From: Labyrinthula sp. Ha
Taxonomy: Eukaryota > Sar > Bigyra > Labyrinthulida > Labyrinthulaceae
Assembly (NCBI GenBank): GCA_015227615.1
Contig: JAALGZ010000010.1
Coordinates: 186,001 to 250,000, forward strand
Reading direction: 5' to 3'
DNA: 64,000 bases
Position numbers and translations under genes: made by a program. The notes beneath the pieces were generated by a model. That model was not told the DNA's origin. It made no database searches and was given only the letters and a program-made list of their open reading frames with translations. Positions 1 to 12,580 of this stretch are shown here, piece after piece; the first letter of the stretch is position 1; the number at the start of each line of letters is the position of its first letter.

Positions 1-3000
1 AGGTAATTTGTCTATCTCAGAGAAAAAAATGAATTGGCCTTAATTCCTAATTAAGTTTTAAAATATGATATTGAAGATTCACAAGGAGTCCATAATATCC
101 TATGCTAAAGTTTTCGCAGGGCGAATCTTCGTCAAGTATAAAATAACAAATATTTTTTATATTTTTCGCCTCAGCCTTCATTAAGACTGCAACAGGAGTG
201 CTGTGTTATATGGTTGGTATTGTCACTTAATAAACTCTTTCAAGGAGTTAATTTGACCCTTGCTCTAACCCTCATGCGCACGTAAGAGTTACTACTATAC
301 TTTATTTAACTATTTTTTTAACTATTTCTGTAATAATACCTTTGTCATATGGATCTTGTCTTTACTTACATGCTGGTACTCGCTTTTTAGCCTTTCCTGT
401 CGGTTCCTTTTACACGCTGTCTTATTCATTTTGTCTTGAACTTACCTCTTTGATCTATACCAATGGCATTAACTGTAGAATCCTTGTGATGCTAGAATGT
501 CTGATGTCAAAGCTCAATTTGTGAATTCACGCAAGAATTTGCTTATTTGTACTTTGCTAGTAATAAACAAAATAAAGATTCGGCAAAAAGATAAATCAGT
601 CTTTCGGTATATCCAGATGAGGGGCCATGGGCTTTCTTATAATTCAGGTAGTTTCGATGTGACCGAAGCAGATTCCAGATAAGATATATATACCAAGTTC
701 ATACTACGTTCGAACACGGCGTTGATCCTGTGGTAATTAACTGGGTTATTGGTGATCGTGGCGTGAGGATCGGGTACAGTTTTGTAGGATAGTTTCAGGT
801 ATTTCCAAGCTATGAATCTAAAGGTTCACTAAATTATCCAGTTGTTTGAAGTTGTTTTCTTGCTCTTGAGAGGGGAGGGGTTCAGCTATGATGATTTTTT
901 TTCAAGAAGTCAGTCACTGATGGACATGTGCTGTCAATTTAAGGAGAGGTTCTATATTTTCTGAACGTTCCCTGCTAGCTTCTGATATATTTCGCTACCA
1001 CAGGTGCTATACTTTTTTCTCTTAGGTGTCTTGGACTCTCTTGTTATCTGAAAGGTGGGTTTGGATATACTCTGGTGGATGCATGCTGGTTGTTCTGTGG
1101 CGACTATATCACCTTGTTGCTCGAGAGACTGCTATTGAAGATATCTTGTTTCGGTTAACGATGGTTATTCTTATTGTTGCTTGTATCCAGGTGTATTGTC
1201 GGCTGTTGCACTTCTTAGCACAGAATTCAGTGGCGGTTTACTAGGTGGAGTGGTTGCAGGTTTAAATCAACTTGTGCGTCAAGGTAGGATTTCTTGTTTC
1301 TTCTTCGATTGGGATGTTATTGGTGATATTCGAAATCCTGAGGCGTGGTATCTTCTCATCATGCAGTGTTTTCTAGCTTGTCGAAGTTAGAGGAACATCA
1401 TATTAGTTCCTTCTTCTGACTTTACGCAGTTCCATTTTTAACGCTACTATTCACCGAGACACCAGAGGGGGTTAAAGACCATCTACAGATATCCATATGC
1501 TTTCATTGGTTTGATGGTTTCGATGTTTACCACGACTGAATTAGCAACTAGCTGCATTTTTGCTTCTTGTGATTTCTTAGCGAGACGTGTTGCTAAAGTA
1601 CTTTTACCACTCTAGTAACGAGTGCCGTCGCAGAATCTATATCTACAGTATGTGTCGCAACTAACATTGGCTTCAAAGAATCTGCCTCAACGTTCGTAGT
1701 GCATCTTTGCTAGAATTATTTTTATATATACATCACGTACATCTTCTATATTATAGCGTTCGTCTGTTGGAAATATTTTGGTTTAAGCTATGTTGGTCTT
1801 TTGGCTTGAAATGAATTTAAGATTTTAAATTTGTTTCACAAAAAAATATATGTTGATCAATTTTCCAAGCTTTAACTATGTCATCAGCGAAAGCCAGATG
1901 ATTGAATGGAGCTCCAGCTATTGATATATTAGTCAAGGCATGGTGCATGATTTCTTTATGACTGAATTTATCTAGCCCCTCTATTGGAAGTTAATTCGGC
2001 ATGAGTTGCCATACTAAGGATACTGAAAGCTCATGTGGACATAGTTTGAAATAATTAAACTCTGTTTAGCTTTCAACTTCGCATAATTATTTGAATGTAT
2101 AAAATAACCAATACTTAACTTGTCCATAGTAGTTCTTTGTAGTTATATTTCCGTTCTTATAAAGTTTCATTTATCAAATTCAACTAAGTTCATCAATTGT
2201 AGATTTAACCCAACGAAAAGGGCAGAAAGTCTTTCTTACACTGTCGACAAGAAAAAAACTAGCAGTAACTATTATTGCTCTATTCACGAGCTCAACAATG
2301 ACAAATTTGAAAAGATAATTATGGATAAAACTATAACTATTTGAATTTTTTCATGTTACTTCAAAGGAAGTTGCAGTATGGAAGTAATTTATTTCTATGA
2401 ATATGGTGCACCGACACTTCACGGCTGGTAGGAAGTATGAAACTCAGAAAGTTGGTAGAGGCTGTGAGCCAAGCTGAGGTATATTTCTTTTTAAATACGA
2501 CTCCTTAATAAGAATAGTTAACCATTTCTAAGATTTTCCCCAGCATCCCTTAGATGGTTGATTGTTTGTACCATAGAATACTGTATAATAAGTGTAGGTA
2601 ATCAATGTTTAAAATCTACTTCAAATAGGCGTTTAGACTTATTTTTTTAAAGAATAATTCATTTAATCTCCAACAAAAATCTTTTGAATCTATGAAAAGG
2701 TTGAGAAAGGTTTCTTTTTTTCAGTTCTTGGAGTTGGGAGACTGAGAGGGGTTCGGTCTCACTTTATATCTCACTTTATCAATACATTGTGACCATGTTT
2801 TTATTAGTAAGAAAAGTAAAACATGTTCAGTAAACTATAAACCATTACCATCTTCCCTTATCTTCGAGTATATTTTTCATTCTGTCAAGTGCGTAAATAA
2901 TTTATGATTTCGAGATGGATGGAGTTGAGTGGTCAGCTTCTCAGTTTTAGTTATTTTGAAGAATATGTTCCGTGTATATAAATGATACTTTGTACCGATA

Positions 3001-4169
3001 TTTTCCAATATTGTCATAATGCAAGTAGTAATAAGAACTAGATCAATCAAGTACCAAAATTGTTTAGTGTGGTATTTCTCAACTATAAACATAATAACAC
3101 CTTCAGGATGTTGTGGCTAATACCCTTGGGTATTTTTCTTTTTTCCAAGAATATAAGGTTTCCCTGTTTAATATCAAACACGTCTCTTTTCCCTTATTTT
3201 CCTTTAAAAAAGCTAATCCTTAATGAAAATGAAGAAAGTAACTGACTCTCCTTTGCTTTGCCATTGAAAATTTCAGTTGAAAAAAGTGACAAAACTATCG
3301 TATTACTTTGCTATACCTACACTTCAACCAACTACCTGGTCCAAAAATAGCCTCACAGACTACCAAGAAAGAGTTTCTTCGATATTCAAACTCATAAAAC
3401 ATGTCAGTGATGAATGTCTAACTCGTTGACAATTTAAGCAAGTTTCCTTTCAGCTATTGACTGCCCTATGGCTAAACTAATTCTAAAACTACTATGAATG
3501 ATGCTAATGCGAATGTGCTAAAGCTATAATGAAAGTTATGTACATATTTTACACGAATTTTAGGTAAAGTATAAATATCTTGATACCTGTAGCTTTGAAA
3601 CATCGACTCAAAGAAGTTAAAAAATAAGTCCTGTTGACAATAGTAGAAGAGGAGTTTGTTCTTCAGATATTGACAAAAATATTTCTTATATTAATATATT
3701 CTTTTTCTTGTCCTTCTTCTATTACAAACACAATATAACTCTACTATATGTTTGGGTTCGGTTTAACTGATATAAATATACCGATATATTTGTAAAATAT
3801 GTATTTTGGAATGTAATAAACCAATTGGTGCATTACCACCGAACATATCTCAACACAAAATATATTCTTTATCAACATACCGGTAGGAGTTGTTGTCTTA
3901 ATTTAACATAAAATATATGGGGAAATATAACGGTATTATATATATTCACGGAAAACAGGATTGATACTGAATATATATTATGGGTGTAATCAAACCGGGT
4001 ACAGATTACCAATAGAATACTTTTAAATTGACTCCTTAAAATAGAATCTCAGTAATAGAGTTAAGGTAAGAATATATATGAATACTGTATTTTAATAGGT
4101 AACAAATAAAACTTTTTATTCACTCGGGAATTTATAATTTAGCACTCCGTTTGACAAACCAAAAGTAAT
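1..4169. other. Gene-poor region, left edge
   Basis: No recognisable gene family is visible on either strand. Short open stretches occur by chance. The only patch that looks exon-like is at about 1021-1293 and is listed separately. The part from 3700 to 4160 is very AT-rich with many tatata runs, as expected upstream of the membrane-protein gene that starts at 4170. I see no tRNA, rRNA or intact mobile element here. Confidence 0.5.
1021..1293 (+). other. Possible exon pair of an unrecognised protein
   Basis: The DNA here is less AT-rich than its surroundings. One frame reads GGFGYTLVDA about one third of the way in. It stays open across a candidate 37-nt GT...AG intron at about 1154-1190, and continues with a Gly/Val/Leu-rich stretch that includes EFSGGLLGGVVAGLNQLVRQ (near 1221-1280), followed by a possible donor (gtagga). 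This is the intron size used by certain genes in the window. I do not recognise the protein and find no credible start or stop. It could be the remains of a gene or chance. Confidence 0.22.
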
Positions 4170-5234
4170 ATGAATTGTTCAAAATCTAGTACTGGAAATA
4201 TTTGTGGTTTTCAAGGGAGTTGCATAGATGGAGTTTGTTATTGTAACCATCTATGGGAAAAGTCCTTAGACTTTACTTTTCAACAATCCTCAAGTCTCAA
4301 ATTAAATCTAGAACAACAAGTTTGCAACCAAAATATGTTAATCATACCTGGAATATATCTTATTTTAGCTCTAACTTCTCTCAGGTTAATATTTATTCAT
4401 CTTTCAAAAGTAAAAAGAAAAACACAACTTAAACGCTTATTTCCACTTTTACTAACTTATGGAATCTTTACTTGCTTCTCTTTATATAAGTTAGTTCTCA
4501 AAAACGCTTTTTTTGGACATGACATTTTTTTTACCTTACTTGCAAGTATTGGTTTTTTCTGTTCACAACTTTCCAGTCTTGTTTTTTTTTCGAAATATAT
4601 TGATTATCAACTTCGACAAAGATTACTCAAACCTTGGATTATTGGAAGAATGAAAAAAGCAAAAAGTATCCTTAAAATAGTTTTTTTAAGTGATATAATT
4701 ATTTCTCTATTGTTTTTTTTAAGTTCTATTGTAAATAGAAAAAAAGCTTCATCAGTTTTCATGAGTGCATTAATTATATCTTGTTTACGAGCTTCTAGTG
4801 CAATTCTTGGAATTCAATATTTAGCTTCTTTACTCATAAAAGATATAAAAGCTTTATCAGATTTAGTTATGGTATCGAAAGAAAAAAATAAACTAGCTGG
4901 AAAAATAATTTCTATTGAGAATATTCGAATCCACGTGATTTGGTTTAATTTATATATGATGAGTATTTTTTTTGCTGGTGGAGTGAGCAATAATTTCTTG
5001 AAACTATTTTCTTATTTTTTTCCTCTTTTAATTATTTTAGGTAATTTAATGAGTTTTTTAGTTGTTTGGAATTATTCAAGAGATAAGTTATTAATGGCTC
5101 AATATAAGACAAAAGAAAGTACGATTGCTACGATTATAAAAAGTGGATCAGGAATGCTTTCTAAGGTTAGTTTTAGTAAAAAACCAAAAGAAGATAGTAA
5201 TATAATATTACCTAGTTATGCAGTATCTCTTTAA
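4170..5234 (+). CDS. Multi-pass membrane protein with Cys-rich N-terminus
   Basis: This is a 354-residue single-exon frame. Residues 3-29 carry five or six cysteines in an EGF-like spacing (NCSKSSTGNICGFQGSC then VCYC), consistent with a small extracellular disulfide module. Hydrophobic segments follow at about residues 53-75, 90-110, 117-140, 165-190, 198-222, 250-272 and 277-300, so roughly seven membrane spans, then a basic, Ser/Lys-rich tail of about 45 residues. The shape is that of a receptor-like or transporter-like membrane protein, but I see no family signature. The first ATG after a long AT-rich leader is used as the start. The gene converges on the nucleoside-hydrolase-like gene, with about 285 bp between their stops. 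Codons end mostly in A or T, as in ADA2 and Roco. Confidence 0.75.
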   Translation: MNCSKSSTGNICGFQGSCIDGVCYCNHLWEKSLDFTFQQSSSLKLNLEQQVCNQNMLIIPGIYLILALTSLRLIFIHLSKVKRKTQLKRLFPLLLTYGIFTCFSLYKLVLKNAFFGHDIFFTLLASIGFFCSQLSSLVFFSKYIDYQLRQRLLKPWIIGRMKKAKSILKIVFLSDIIISLLFFLSSIVNRKKASSVFMSALIISCLRASSAILGIQYLASLLIKDIKALSDLVMVSKEKNKLAGKIISIENIRIHVIWFNLYMMSIFFAGGVSNNFLKLFSYFFPLLIILGNLMSFLVVWNYSRDKLLMAQYKTKESTIATIIKSGSGMLSKVSFSKKPKEDSNIILPSYAVSL

Positions 5235-5518
5235 AGTCTAAATTATGAAAATTACTCAATCAAATTTTTGTTTTAAGAAAACTGTTTATACAAAGTTTTT
5301 TGGAAATATGAAATTGTTTTTAAAAGAGTTTTCATTTTTGTTTGTTTTTTTAATACAAGAGTATATTTTTTAAACTGGGAAAAAAAATAAAGATACATCC
5401 TTTAGAATATAAAATATGTTTAACAACGTTTTTTTTGCTCAACTATCAAAGAAAAAAAGTTCAGGCTAAAACGTAAAGACAATCACAAAAACATCAAACC
5501 AATCTCTAACCACAATAT

Positions 5519-7045
5519 TCATAAAGAACTAAAACTTGCCCAACTTAAATCTTCCCGAATAGCCGCATTAAGTTGTAATCCAGCTCCCACAGCTTCAATT
5601 AACCTCGCATGAGTCACCTCTACGTTTGGTATACCTTCAGGATGAACTCCATCATTTCCAATTCCTTCATGTTTAATTCCATTCACCCAAATTATTTTTC
5701 GATTAAATAAATGTGTTCGATCAGTTGATTTTTTTTTTTGTTGAAATAAATTTCTTGCTACAGATCCACCTTTTCTTTGTTTTTTTTCTTTGTTATCATC
5801 AGAAAAAATATTTTGAAAACTTTTTTTTCCAATCATATTTTTTGCTTCTTGAGAGCGCTTTTTGAATCCTCGAAAAGCACGAGTTATTTTTCTTTCTTTT
5901 TTATTTTTTTCAATTATTTTTAAAGAAGAAGATCTTGGAAAAGGAATTTCTGTTTTAACTCTACGAAGAAGAGTATTATTTAAATTATTTTCTTGTTCTT
6001 CATTTTCTAAATCTTCTATACAAGATAAAGCAAGAAGTGGATCATATGGATGACTTAAAACACCAGAATCAGGCATTTGAAAGAAAAATAATAAACTATC
6101 ATCATCTAAATATTCTTTTGAATCAGGATAAATTTTAGCAAAATATGATTTATCTCCCAATCGAAAACCATTCATTTGTTTATATGCCATATCAAGTAAA
6201 TCAACTTTTCCTACATCTTTATATTCAGTTGTTCTTTGTCGATTAATATCTGAAGTTTCAATCACATTATTCCAATATTTAAAATTTTCTTTTCTAATGT
6301 TTATTTTATATGCTGCATTTTTACCAAGAAAAGTTATTGGAGTTGTGTCTTGGAAATAATTTAATACTCCATCTGCTGCAATCATATCATTACGAAAATT
6401 ATATGCTTTATCAAAAGCTCTTAATCGACCTTCTTCAACTTGAACATTTCCTTGTAAATAGACTTTTTTGACTGTTTTTAATATATCATTTTTTTCATCT
6501 AACTTAATTGCTTTCCATAATGGAGTTAAAGCAGCAATTCCAATAACAATAAGTTTTTTTCCATATTCTCTTTTTATTTCCCTGCATAAACTTAATATAT
6601 TTTTTGGAGTTTCTTCAACTTTACCTAAATTTGACTCTTCAATTGAAGGAAAATTTTCAGGTACAGAACAAGCTGCTCCTATATTATCTGAATGAGGAAA
6701 TATTGGTAAACTATCTGGTAAACGAAGTTTTCTTAACCATCCTCTTGTTAATCTCCCGCGTTCTTCTCCATTACCGACTGAAGTAACAATAGCTTTAATC
6801 TCTAATAGATCACAACTAAGTAAAGTAAGTAAAGCAAGAGTATCATCAATATCTGCCCCAATATCTGTTATTAATAAAACAGGTGTTCTTGGTTTTTCTG
6901 TGTAGCTATTTTCAAAGTTTAAAAAGCTGTTCAAGTTTGATACGGAAGAAGAATTATTTCCTTGCCGTGCAACTTCTGTATTTGCAAAACCTCTTAACTT
7001 TTGAGTAGCTACTTTTGTACGTGTTCTTTTTAAACTTGAAAACAT
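5519..7045 (-). CDS. Nucleoside-hydrolase-like protein (IUNH fold)
   Basis: This is a 508-residue intronless frame. Residues about 54-75 read PVLLITDIGADIDDTLALLT and fit the Asp-rich ribose/calcium-binding start of inosine-uridine-preferring nucleoside hydrolases (DTDxGxDDxxAL). Around residues 165-240 there are IGIAALTPLWKAI and an FRNDMIAADGVL stretch, matching the family's 'GPLTNLA' and 'ExNxxxDPxAA' regions in position, though not exactly. Family members cleave the N-glycosidic bond of ribonucleosides. Residues about 370-440 form a long Lys/Arg/Ser-rich insert, and a conserved-looking tail (GIGNDGVHPEGIPNVEVTHA) closes the protein. Usual family length is a little over 300 residues, so this one carries about 200 extra. 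Active-site matches are imperfect, so activity is uncertain while the fold assignment is fairly secure. Confidence 0.7.
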   Translation of the reverse strand: MFSSLKRTRTKVATQKLRGFANTEVARQGNNSSSVSNLNSFLNFENSYTEKPRTPVLLITDIGADIDDTLALLTLLSCDLLEIKAIVTSVGNGEERGRLTRGWLRKLRLPDSLPIFPHSDNIGAACSVPENFPSIEESNLGKVEETPKNILSLCREIKREYGKKLIVIGIAALTPLWKAIKLDEKNDILKTVKKVYLQGNVQVEEGRLRAFDKAYNFRNDMIAADGVLNYFQDTTPITFLGKNAAYKINIRKENFKYWNNVIETSDINRQRTTEYKDVGKVDLLDMAYKQMNGFRLGDKSYFAKIYPDSKEYLDDDSLLFFFQMPDSGVLSHPYDPLLALSCIEDLENEEQENNLNNTLLRRVKTEIPFPRSSSLKIIEKNKKERKITRAFRGFKKRSQEAKNMIGKKSFQNIFSDDNKEKKQRKGGSVARNLFQQKKKSTDRTHLFNRKIIWVNGIKHEGIGNDGVHPEGIPNVEVTHARLIEAVGAGLQLNAAIREDLSWASFSSL

Positions 7046-10000
7046 ATCTTGTTTATAAACTATTTTCTTTAAATGCTGTTTATTTTACAAAGTATTTTTT
7101 TTTATCTCTGTCCGTTTTGTTATTTTGGTATTTTTATCGTTTAATTTATAGGTATTTTAAACGGACAGTTTAAGGTGTTTGCACTGTATTTTTTGGACAG
7201 ATTTTTGTCCCGAATTTCTCCTCAATAAATCGACAGGAGAAAATAATATTTTGGGCATTTTATAAAATATAAGAAAAAGAAAAAGTGTTTTTTAAAATCT
7301 AGTCACAATTTATAGTTAATCTAGCAGTAAACACGCATGTAGAAGCTGGGAAAACAAAAAGAACTTTGCGTTCTATTTCTTTATTTTTCTTGACAAATTG
7401 TCATTCTTGTGCTTTCTTTGCTGGGTTTAATGTATTCTGAAATATTAGGTTATCGCTTCTGTTATAGCTTTTATTCCCCCTATGTTTTCAAGTCTGAATT
7501 GGGGTACAGAATATTATAGCTAGTATGTATAGTGTATGTAATATATCCTATGACATTTTGTGACAATTTATAAGAATGAAAAACAAGAATAAAATGTTTA
7601 TAATTATTGTTTTCCTATAACCTGAACTTTGGGTACGCCATAAAAAGTATACTACATCAGAAAAAAACAATCTTAAAGATGAGTCTAGAGTTTTTGTTTT
7701 GTTGTTTAACATTAATATATTCCGGCTCTAAAAATGTTAAAAGAAACTTCATATCATACAATGTTTGCTCTGATATTTGGAGCAACAAAACTAAGGAGTT
7801 TGGCTAAAAAGGGGTCATAATTACTATTACGTATTGGAAACACAAGATATAAGAACTTATTTTCATACTTTTTTGAGCTATAACACATAATGCAAACTTA
7901 GTTCCGTCAGCTGTCACCCCATCATAGGAACTATCGTTGATTAAGGTACCTGAGATTCCAATACTTATTTATCAAAAGTTGAAACGAGCTTGATGTTTTG
8001 GGTTTAATATTAAGCTGCAAGCACCTGCTACTTAGACTTGGGGTTAACTTAATGGATAACAAGAGTCTGTTAGGGCGGGTAGATCATATTTCTCTTTCTC
8101 TGCGAGTTTCGTAAAAGGCAGAAAAAACGTTTAATTTTTTCCATATTCTTTGTTATACTCTTAATAGTTCAACCAGCTATTTTCCCAACTACTACTGTTA
8201 TTTAAGTAAAGATCTTTGCTTCGGCTTCCGAGGAGGGCTCGTTTTTCCTGGAGAAATGAAACTAATGGTTCCATTCAATTGTGCTCATGAGAGATGCCTA
8301 ATCAAAAATAAAATTGCGTTGAATGATTTTGAGTTCCTATTGAATCATATTAGTGAGTCTAACCGTGTGGACACAGGGTGTTATGCCTTGAACACTACCC
8401 ATTTCCAATATAAAGGTAAATGGAAAGATTAAAGCTCGACAACAATGAGATTAAGCAATATCATTTTCTATAACCAAAGCAATTTACTCATTTAAAATTT
8501 TAATTTTTTTCACCCATTAAATATTGTTAGGTGATCTTGCTACAAAGGTGAAATTACGCTATCTGTTTGCATCAAGCACACCTGAAACCTTTAGGAGTAT
8601 TATGAGGCTTCCTAAAGAATGTTCTTATGATACAACTGTTCATCTGGTACTCCATTGCTTGAGAATGTACTCTCATGTGCTCTCCACGGTGGGAAGTAGG
8701 GTAGGATTAATACTACTCTTAACTCTCGAGGTACTAACATCTAGCAAAAATGTCACGAGCAACACTGTAACTACATGCAAGAGAAATTCATGGTCATATC
8801 TTTTATCGACTACGGTAGTTCCTGGAAAAAACAAATTCTTGGGGAAAACGGCGGAGCTCAGTAGATAATTTCTGCGTGATTATCTATAAGAAAAGACATG
8901 GCAGGATATTTTCTCTGATATTTTACAAGTGCTCAGAATTATGTCTGCGGTCAACTCCTTATTCTGCAAGGTTATATCGCCTTGTGCAAGCAAAGTGAGA
9001 TAATCACACCTTCTATAGCTATGCAAACAACTGGTTGTGTCAATAACAAGGAGAATTCGATCTCCACATACTAACAACCGGGTAATTGGGATTAAATGGT
9101 CCATTACTAGACGCTATTGCCTCAATAGTTAATGTTGTTCTTTTTTTAATAATCCAAGACTGTTACGGCGATAGTTTGCTTAGAAAACATAAGTTAAACT
9201 TAAGTCAAGCTACGTATGACAAGTTGGCACATTAATATGATAAGAATTCTTAAATCCTTATTTTTATTGCGACCTTATTCTGGTTATGAAATCATAAACT
9301 GCCTAATAGCTGTAGCACAGCATGTTCAATACCGTTTGGTTACTTCTTCGAACGGAGAATCTTTGCATTACAACCTTCAAAAATTCCAAATCATCATAGT
9401 TTCGTTTGATACATTCCTCATTAACGCTCTTTAATTTAGAGATATAGAAGGGTTGCCTTAATGTAGCTGCACATCTCTAGGAAGGAGCCATCTCTCATAA
9501 AAATTGTCTTTACGCAGCAAACAGCTTTTTTTGTATATCCAATCTATGTCCGAAACAGATTTTTTGCATGAATCTTGTTTGATTTAGTTACTTTAAACTG
9601 AGAACCGGAACGCAACAACTAAATAAGTTACTGGTTGCTTTATAGAGGGATTAACCTGTGATATTGCTCTAAACTGAAAGATTTAACAAAGTCAACTAAA
9701 AAGGTGTCCAGCGGAAATTTTGTCAAGATTCAACACAGGAGGTGCAAGGTCGTTCAAAGCAGACAATACTGTAGTGATGTAACTAGAACTAAAGACTTCT
9801 TATGCTATTACTTAGTGTCTAATCTTTGGTTAGACCTTCCAATTACGATTATTTTGAGTTGATAAATAATGGGGAATAATTCTAAATCCACAGCTAAGAG
9901 TCTTTCAAGAACCTCAATGAGCATTCGCAAGTAAGTTTACCGTTTGCAATTACTTAAGAGCTTCCACAAAACTCCGCACATTGTACTAAAAGCAAACACA

Positions 10001-10972
10001 AAGTTACTGTAATATTAGCGACATAGCCGAAACTGGCTGCCAGCGAGAGTTGAAACCTTACTGCATACTCGCAGTCAAGATACAGAAAATTGTTATTTTA
10101 GGTTTCAAGCATTTTATTAAGCTTTGAACAAAAGAAAAGGAAGTCGTGGAACTGCTAATAACTACAAGCCGATTATTCAAAGAAGGAAGATGCTGATACA
10201 GATCTGACACGACATAGAACCCATACTAGAATGCTTTTCACCTGGTCAAGAGCAAAACAAGAGCTATCTCAAATTTTGTTTATACTTTTATTTTACTAAA
10301 AATTACTAATCTTTATTTGCTGGTTCCGTCTCCAGATCTGTAATATTTTGACGATATTCTTGACTATTGGATCTATTCGGTATTTTGTAGCGTCGAATAG
10401 ATAGGTATCACGTGAACGTTATCTCTTATTTCCCCTGATCAGTTGTACTTGTGTTGGTTGTCTCTGTTCTTAAGTGTTAACTTTAACTTGACTTTTATTC
10501 TTTTTCTCTTTGTCTTTCGTTGGATTCTCATGATGACTCATATGGTCATAGTATTCATCCAATCAGTTCAATCTATTCAACCAATCATATATATATATCT
10601 AACTATTTCATATAATAATTCAATTAATTAACTCTCATAACGATACACTATTGAGAAAAGGGGTTAAGCTTTAGCTAAGGTATTCATAACAGTACCATTC
10701 ATGTCTAAGAGCCTAACCTTACAGAATCCTGCGGCCTTGCTCATACTCTCCATAGTACTACTACACATAACTTAAGCTGTTATTACTACCTTGGCCCATC
10801 CTCTCTACCCCACTGCAAATTTTAGTATTATCGATCAACAAGTAAGAATCAACACTTCTTTGATGCTTTTCATGCCAGGAAATGTTCCAGTATGATTACA
10901 AGGAAGTATAAGAAAACATAAACAAAACTGTAATAAGAATCCACAGAACGAGAGGCTACAAAAACAATAAAA
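7046..10972. other. Gene-poor region
   Basis: I recognise no gene here on either strand. Short open frames, the longest 114 codons near 8524-8868, show no family resemblance and no consistent splice structure. A short AT dinucleotide run lies near 10587-10600. The sequence immediately upstream of 7045 is the presumed promoter of the nucleoside-hydrolase-like gene. Confidence 0.5.
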
Positions 10973-12580
10973 CTAAACTATGTTAAAATCAGCTAGGATG
11001 GAAATATGATCAGAAAATGCAGTTTCATGTGGAATGGGTTGACCTTCTTCTCTTTTTGGACATTCGGCAACATCAACTACTTCAATTCCATCAGTTACAA
11101 AAATGTAATCCAAAGTTTCAACAAAATCATTCGCATAATTGGTAAACTCAGGAAATCCAGCCGCTGATTTAAGTACTTTATTTATTGTTAACTCTATAGA
11201 AGATTTCGATTCCAAGTGTTTCCAACAATCTTTATGTGCACCTAATTTTCCTTTCGTGACCAGCTCGATTGCACCACTATCAGGACTTGAATTAAGATCG
11301 CCACAAAACAAAATAGGACAATCTATTTTTTTTTCCTTCAATACTTCATCAATTTTTTTCACGATACAATACATTTGAAAAGCTCGTATATGATCAGCTT
11401 CTGGATGAAAATATAAATGAGTATTTATAAGTAAAAACATTTTGTTTTCAATCTGGAAACAAATAATTTGAAAAATAGTATTTAAATCAAATTTCATTTT
11501 TTTTATTAAAATATCTTCCAATTGAAATTCACCAAGAAAATGAACCAAATCTGAAAGTTTGTATGTATAATAAAATTTTGTTTCATATTTAACTCGAGAA
11601 AAAATAGCTAAACCTTCAGAATGATTCTTCTTTTCAAAAACTCCTTTAAAACCTAAGCTTTCCAAATTTGGTTCCAATAACTCTGAAAAAACTTTATAAT
11701 CAACTTCTTGTAAACAAAAAATATCAGAATTAGAAGAGATTAATTCATCTAAAATACATGGAAAGCGATATTCTGCAGTTAAAAATTGCTCAGAACAATA
11801 TGGAAATAGCTTTGTTTTAGAAGATGGCCTTGAAGCATAAGTATCAGCAAGTAAATTATAGCTCATAATTCTAAATTCTCCTTTTTTATTTGTATAATAG
11901 TTTTTTCTAAAGGAATCAAGAAAAGAAATTGGTGCTTTTTGAATAGTTTTAGAGAAAAAAATTGGACCAAGAATACTTCCAAATAATATTTTATCTTTTT
12001 CTTTTCTTGTAGGAATAATATTTACTTTAATTTTTTTTCCTATATATTCACTCTTAACTTCAAATGTTGATTCTGTAGAAACTAAATCACAACTTTTTTT
12101 AGTAAAAACAAACCAATTGAACTTAATTTCAGAAGATAAGAAAGATGATATTTTTAAATTTATTTTATTTCCAACAAATAATTTTTGTTTTCCATTTAAA
12201 AAACAAGTTACAGAAATAATTTTTGGTGGATTTAGTAGAGTTTCAAAAACAACACTTTGAATAAATACTTTCATTCCAGCCTTCCAAAAGTCTTCATTAA
12301 ATATATTTTCTGAAAACTTAGAATTTTTTGTTACTTTTTCCTCATTGTATTGAATAGCTAAGTTTAATGGTTCTTCTGGATTTGGTTTATGTTTTGAATG
12401 TTTTCTTTTCTTGTGAAGTTTTTTTGAGATATTTATCGAGAGTCTTTGTAAAGTTTGTGATACCTTTTCTTTATATAATCTTTCTAAGTTAACATTAAAT
12501 AATCCAGATATTGATTCCACTTTTATTTCTATATGTTTTTTTAGAAATGAAATATAAATAACATTTCTTGGACAAAACAT
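10973..12580 (-). CDS. PDE12-like 2',5'-phosphodiesterase / CCR4-type nuclease
   Basis: This is a 535-residue intronless frame. The C-terminal 300 residues are an endonuclease/exonuclease/phosphatase (EEP) domain: FRIMSYNLLADTYA (about 237-250), FCLQEVDYKVF with the catalytic Glu (about 290-300), FCGDLNSSPDSGA (about 429-441), the LDYIFVTDGI strand (near 490), and SDHISILADF at the end with the catalytic Asp-His. The N-terminal 230 residues hold a basic KKLHKKRKHSKHKP stretch and a beta-rich region, the layout of animal PDE12, which removes poly(A) tails in mitochondria and degrades 2-5A oligoadenylates. No clear targeting peptide is visible. It shares a 161-bp divergent promoter with the ADA2-like gene. 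Nocturnin/CCR4 paralogues are the alternative, but the LTAEYRFPCILDEL segment and N-terminal layout favour PDE12. Confidence 0.85.
   Translation of the reverse strand: MFCPRNVIYISFLKKHIEIKVESISGLFNVNLERLYKEKVSQTLQRLSINISKKLHKKRKHSKHKPNPEEPLNLAIQYNEEKVTKNSKFSENIFNEDFWKAGMKVFIQSVVFETLLNPPKIISVTCFLNGKQKLFVGNKINLKISSFLSSEIKFNWFVFTKKSCDLVSTESTFEVKSEYIGKKIKVNIIPTRKEKDKILFGSILGPIFFSKTIQKAPISFLDSFRKNYYTNKKGEFRIMSYNLLADTYASRPSSKTKLFPYCSEQFLTAEYRFPCILDELISSNSDIFCLQEVDYKVFSELLEPNLESLGFKGVFEKKNHSEGLAIFSRVKYETKFYYTYKLSDLVHFLGEFQLEDILIKKMKFDLNTIFQIICFQIENKMFLLINTHLYFHPEADHIRAFQMYCIVKKIDEVLKEKKIDCPILFCGDLNSSPDSGAIELVTKGKLGAHKDCWKHLESKSSIELTINKVLKSAAGFPEFTNYANDFVETLDYIFVTDGIEVVDVAECPKREEGQPIPHETAFSDHISILADFNIV

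Noticed and set aside
8524-8868. 114-codon open frame on plus
   Set aside because: No family resemblance, mixed composition and no splice or promoter support. Consistent with chance.
10580-10605. AT microsatellite as a replication origin signal
   Set aside because: Short and ordinary for this composition. No supporting structure.
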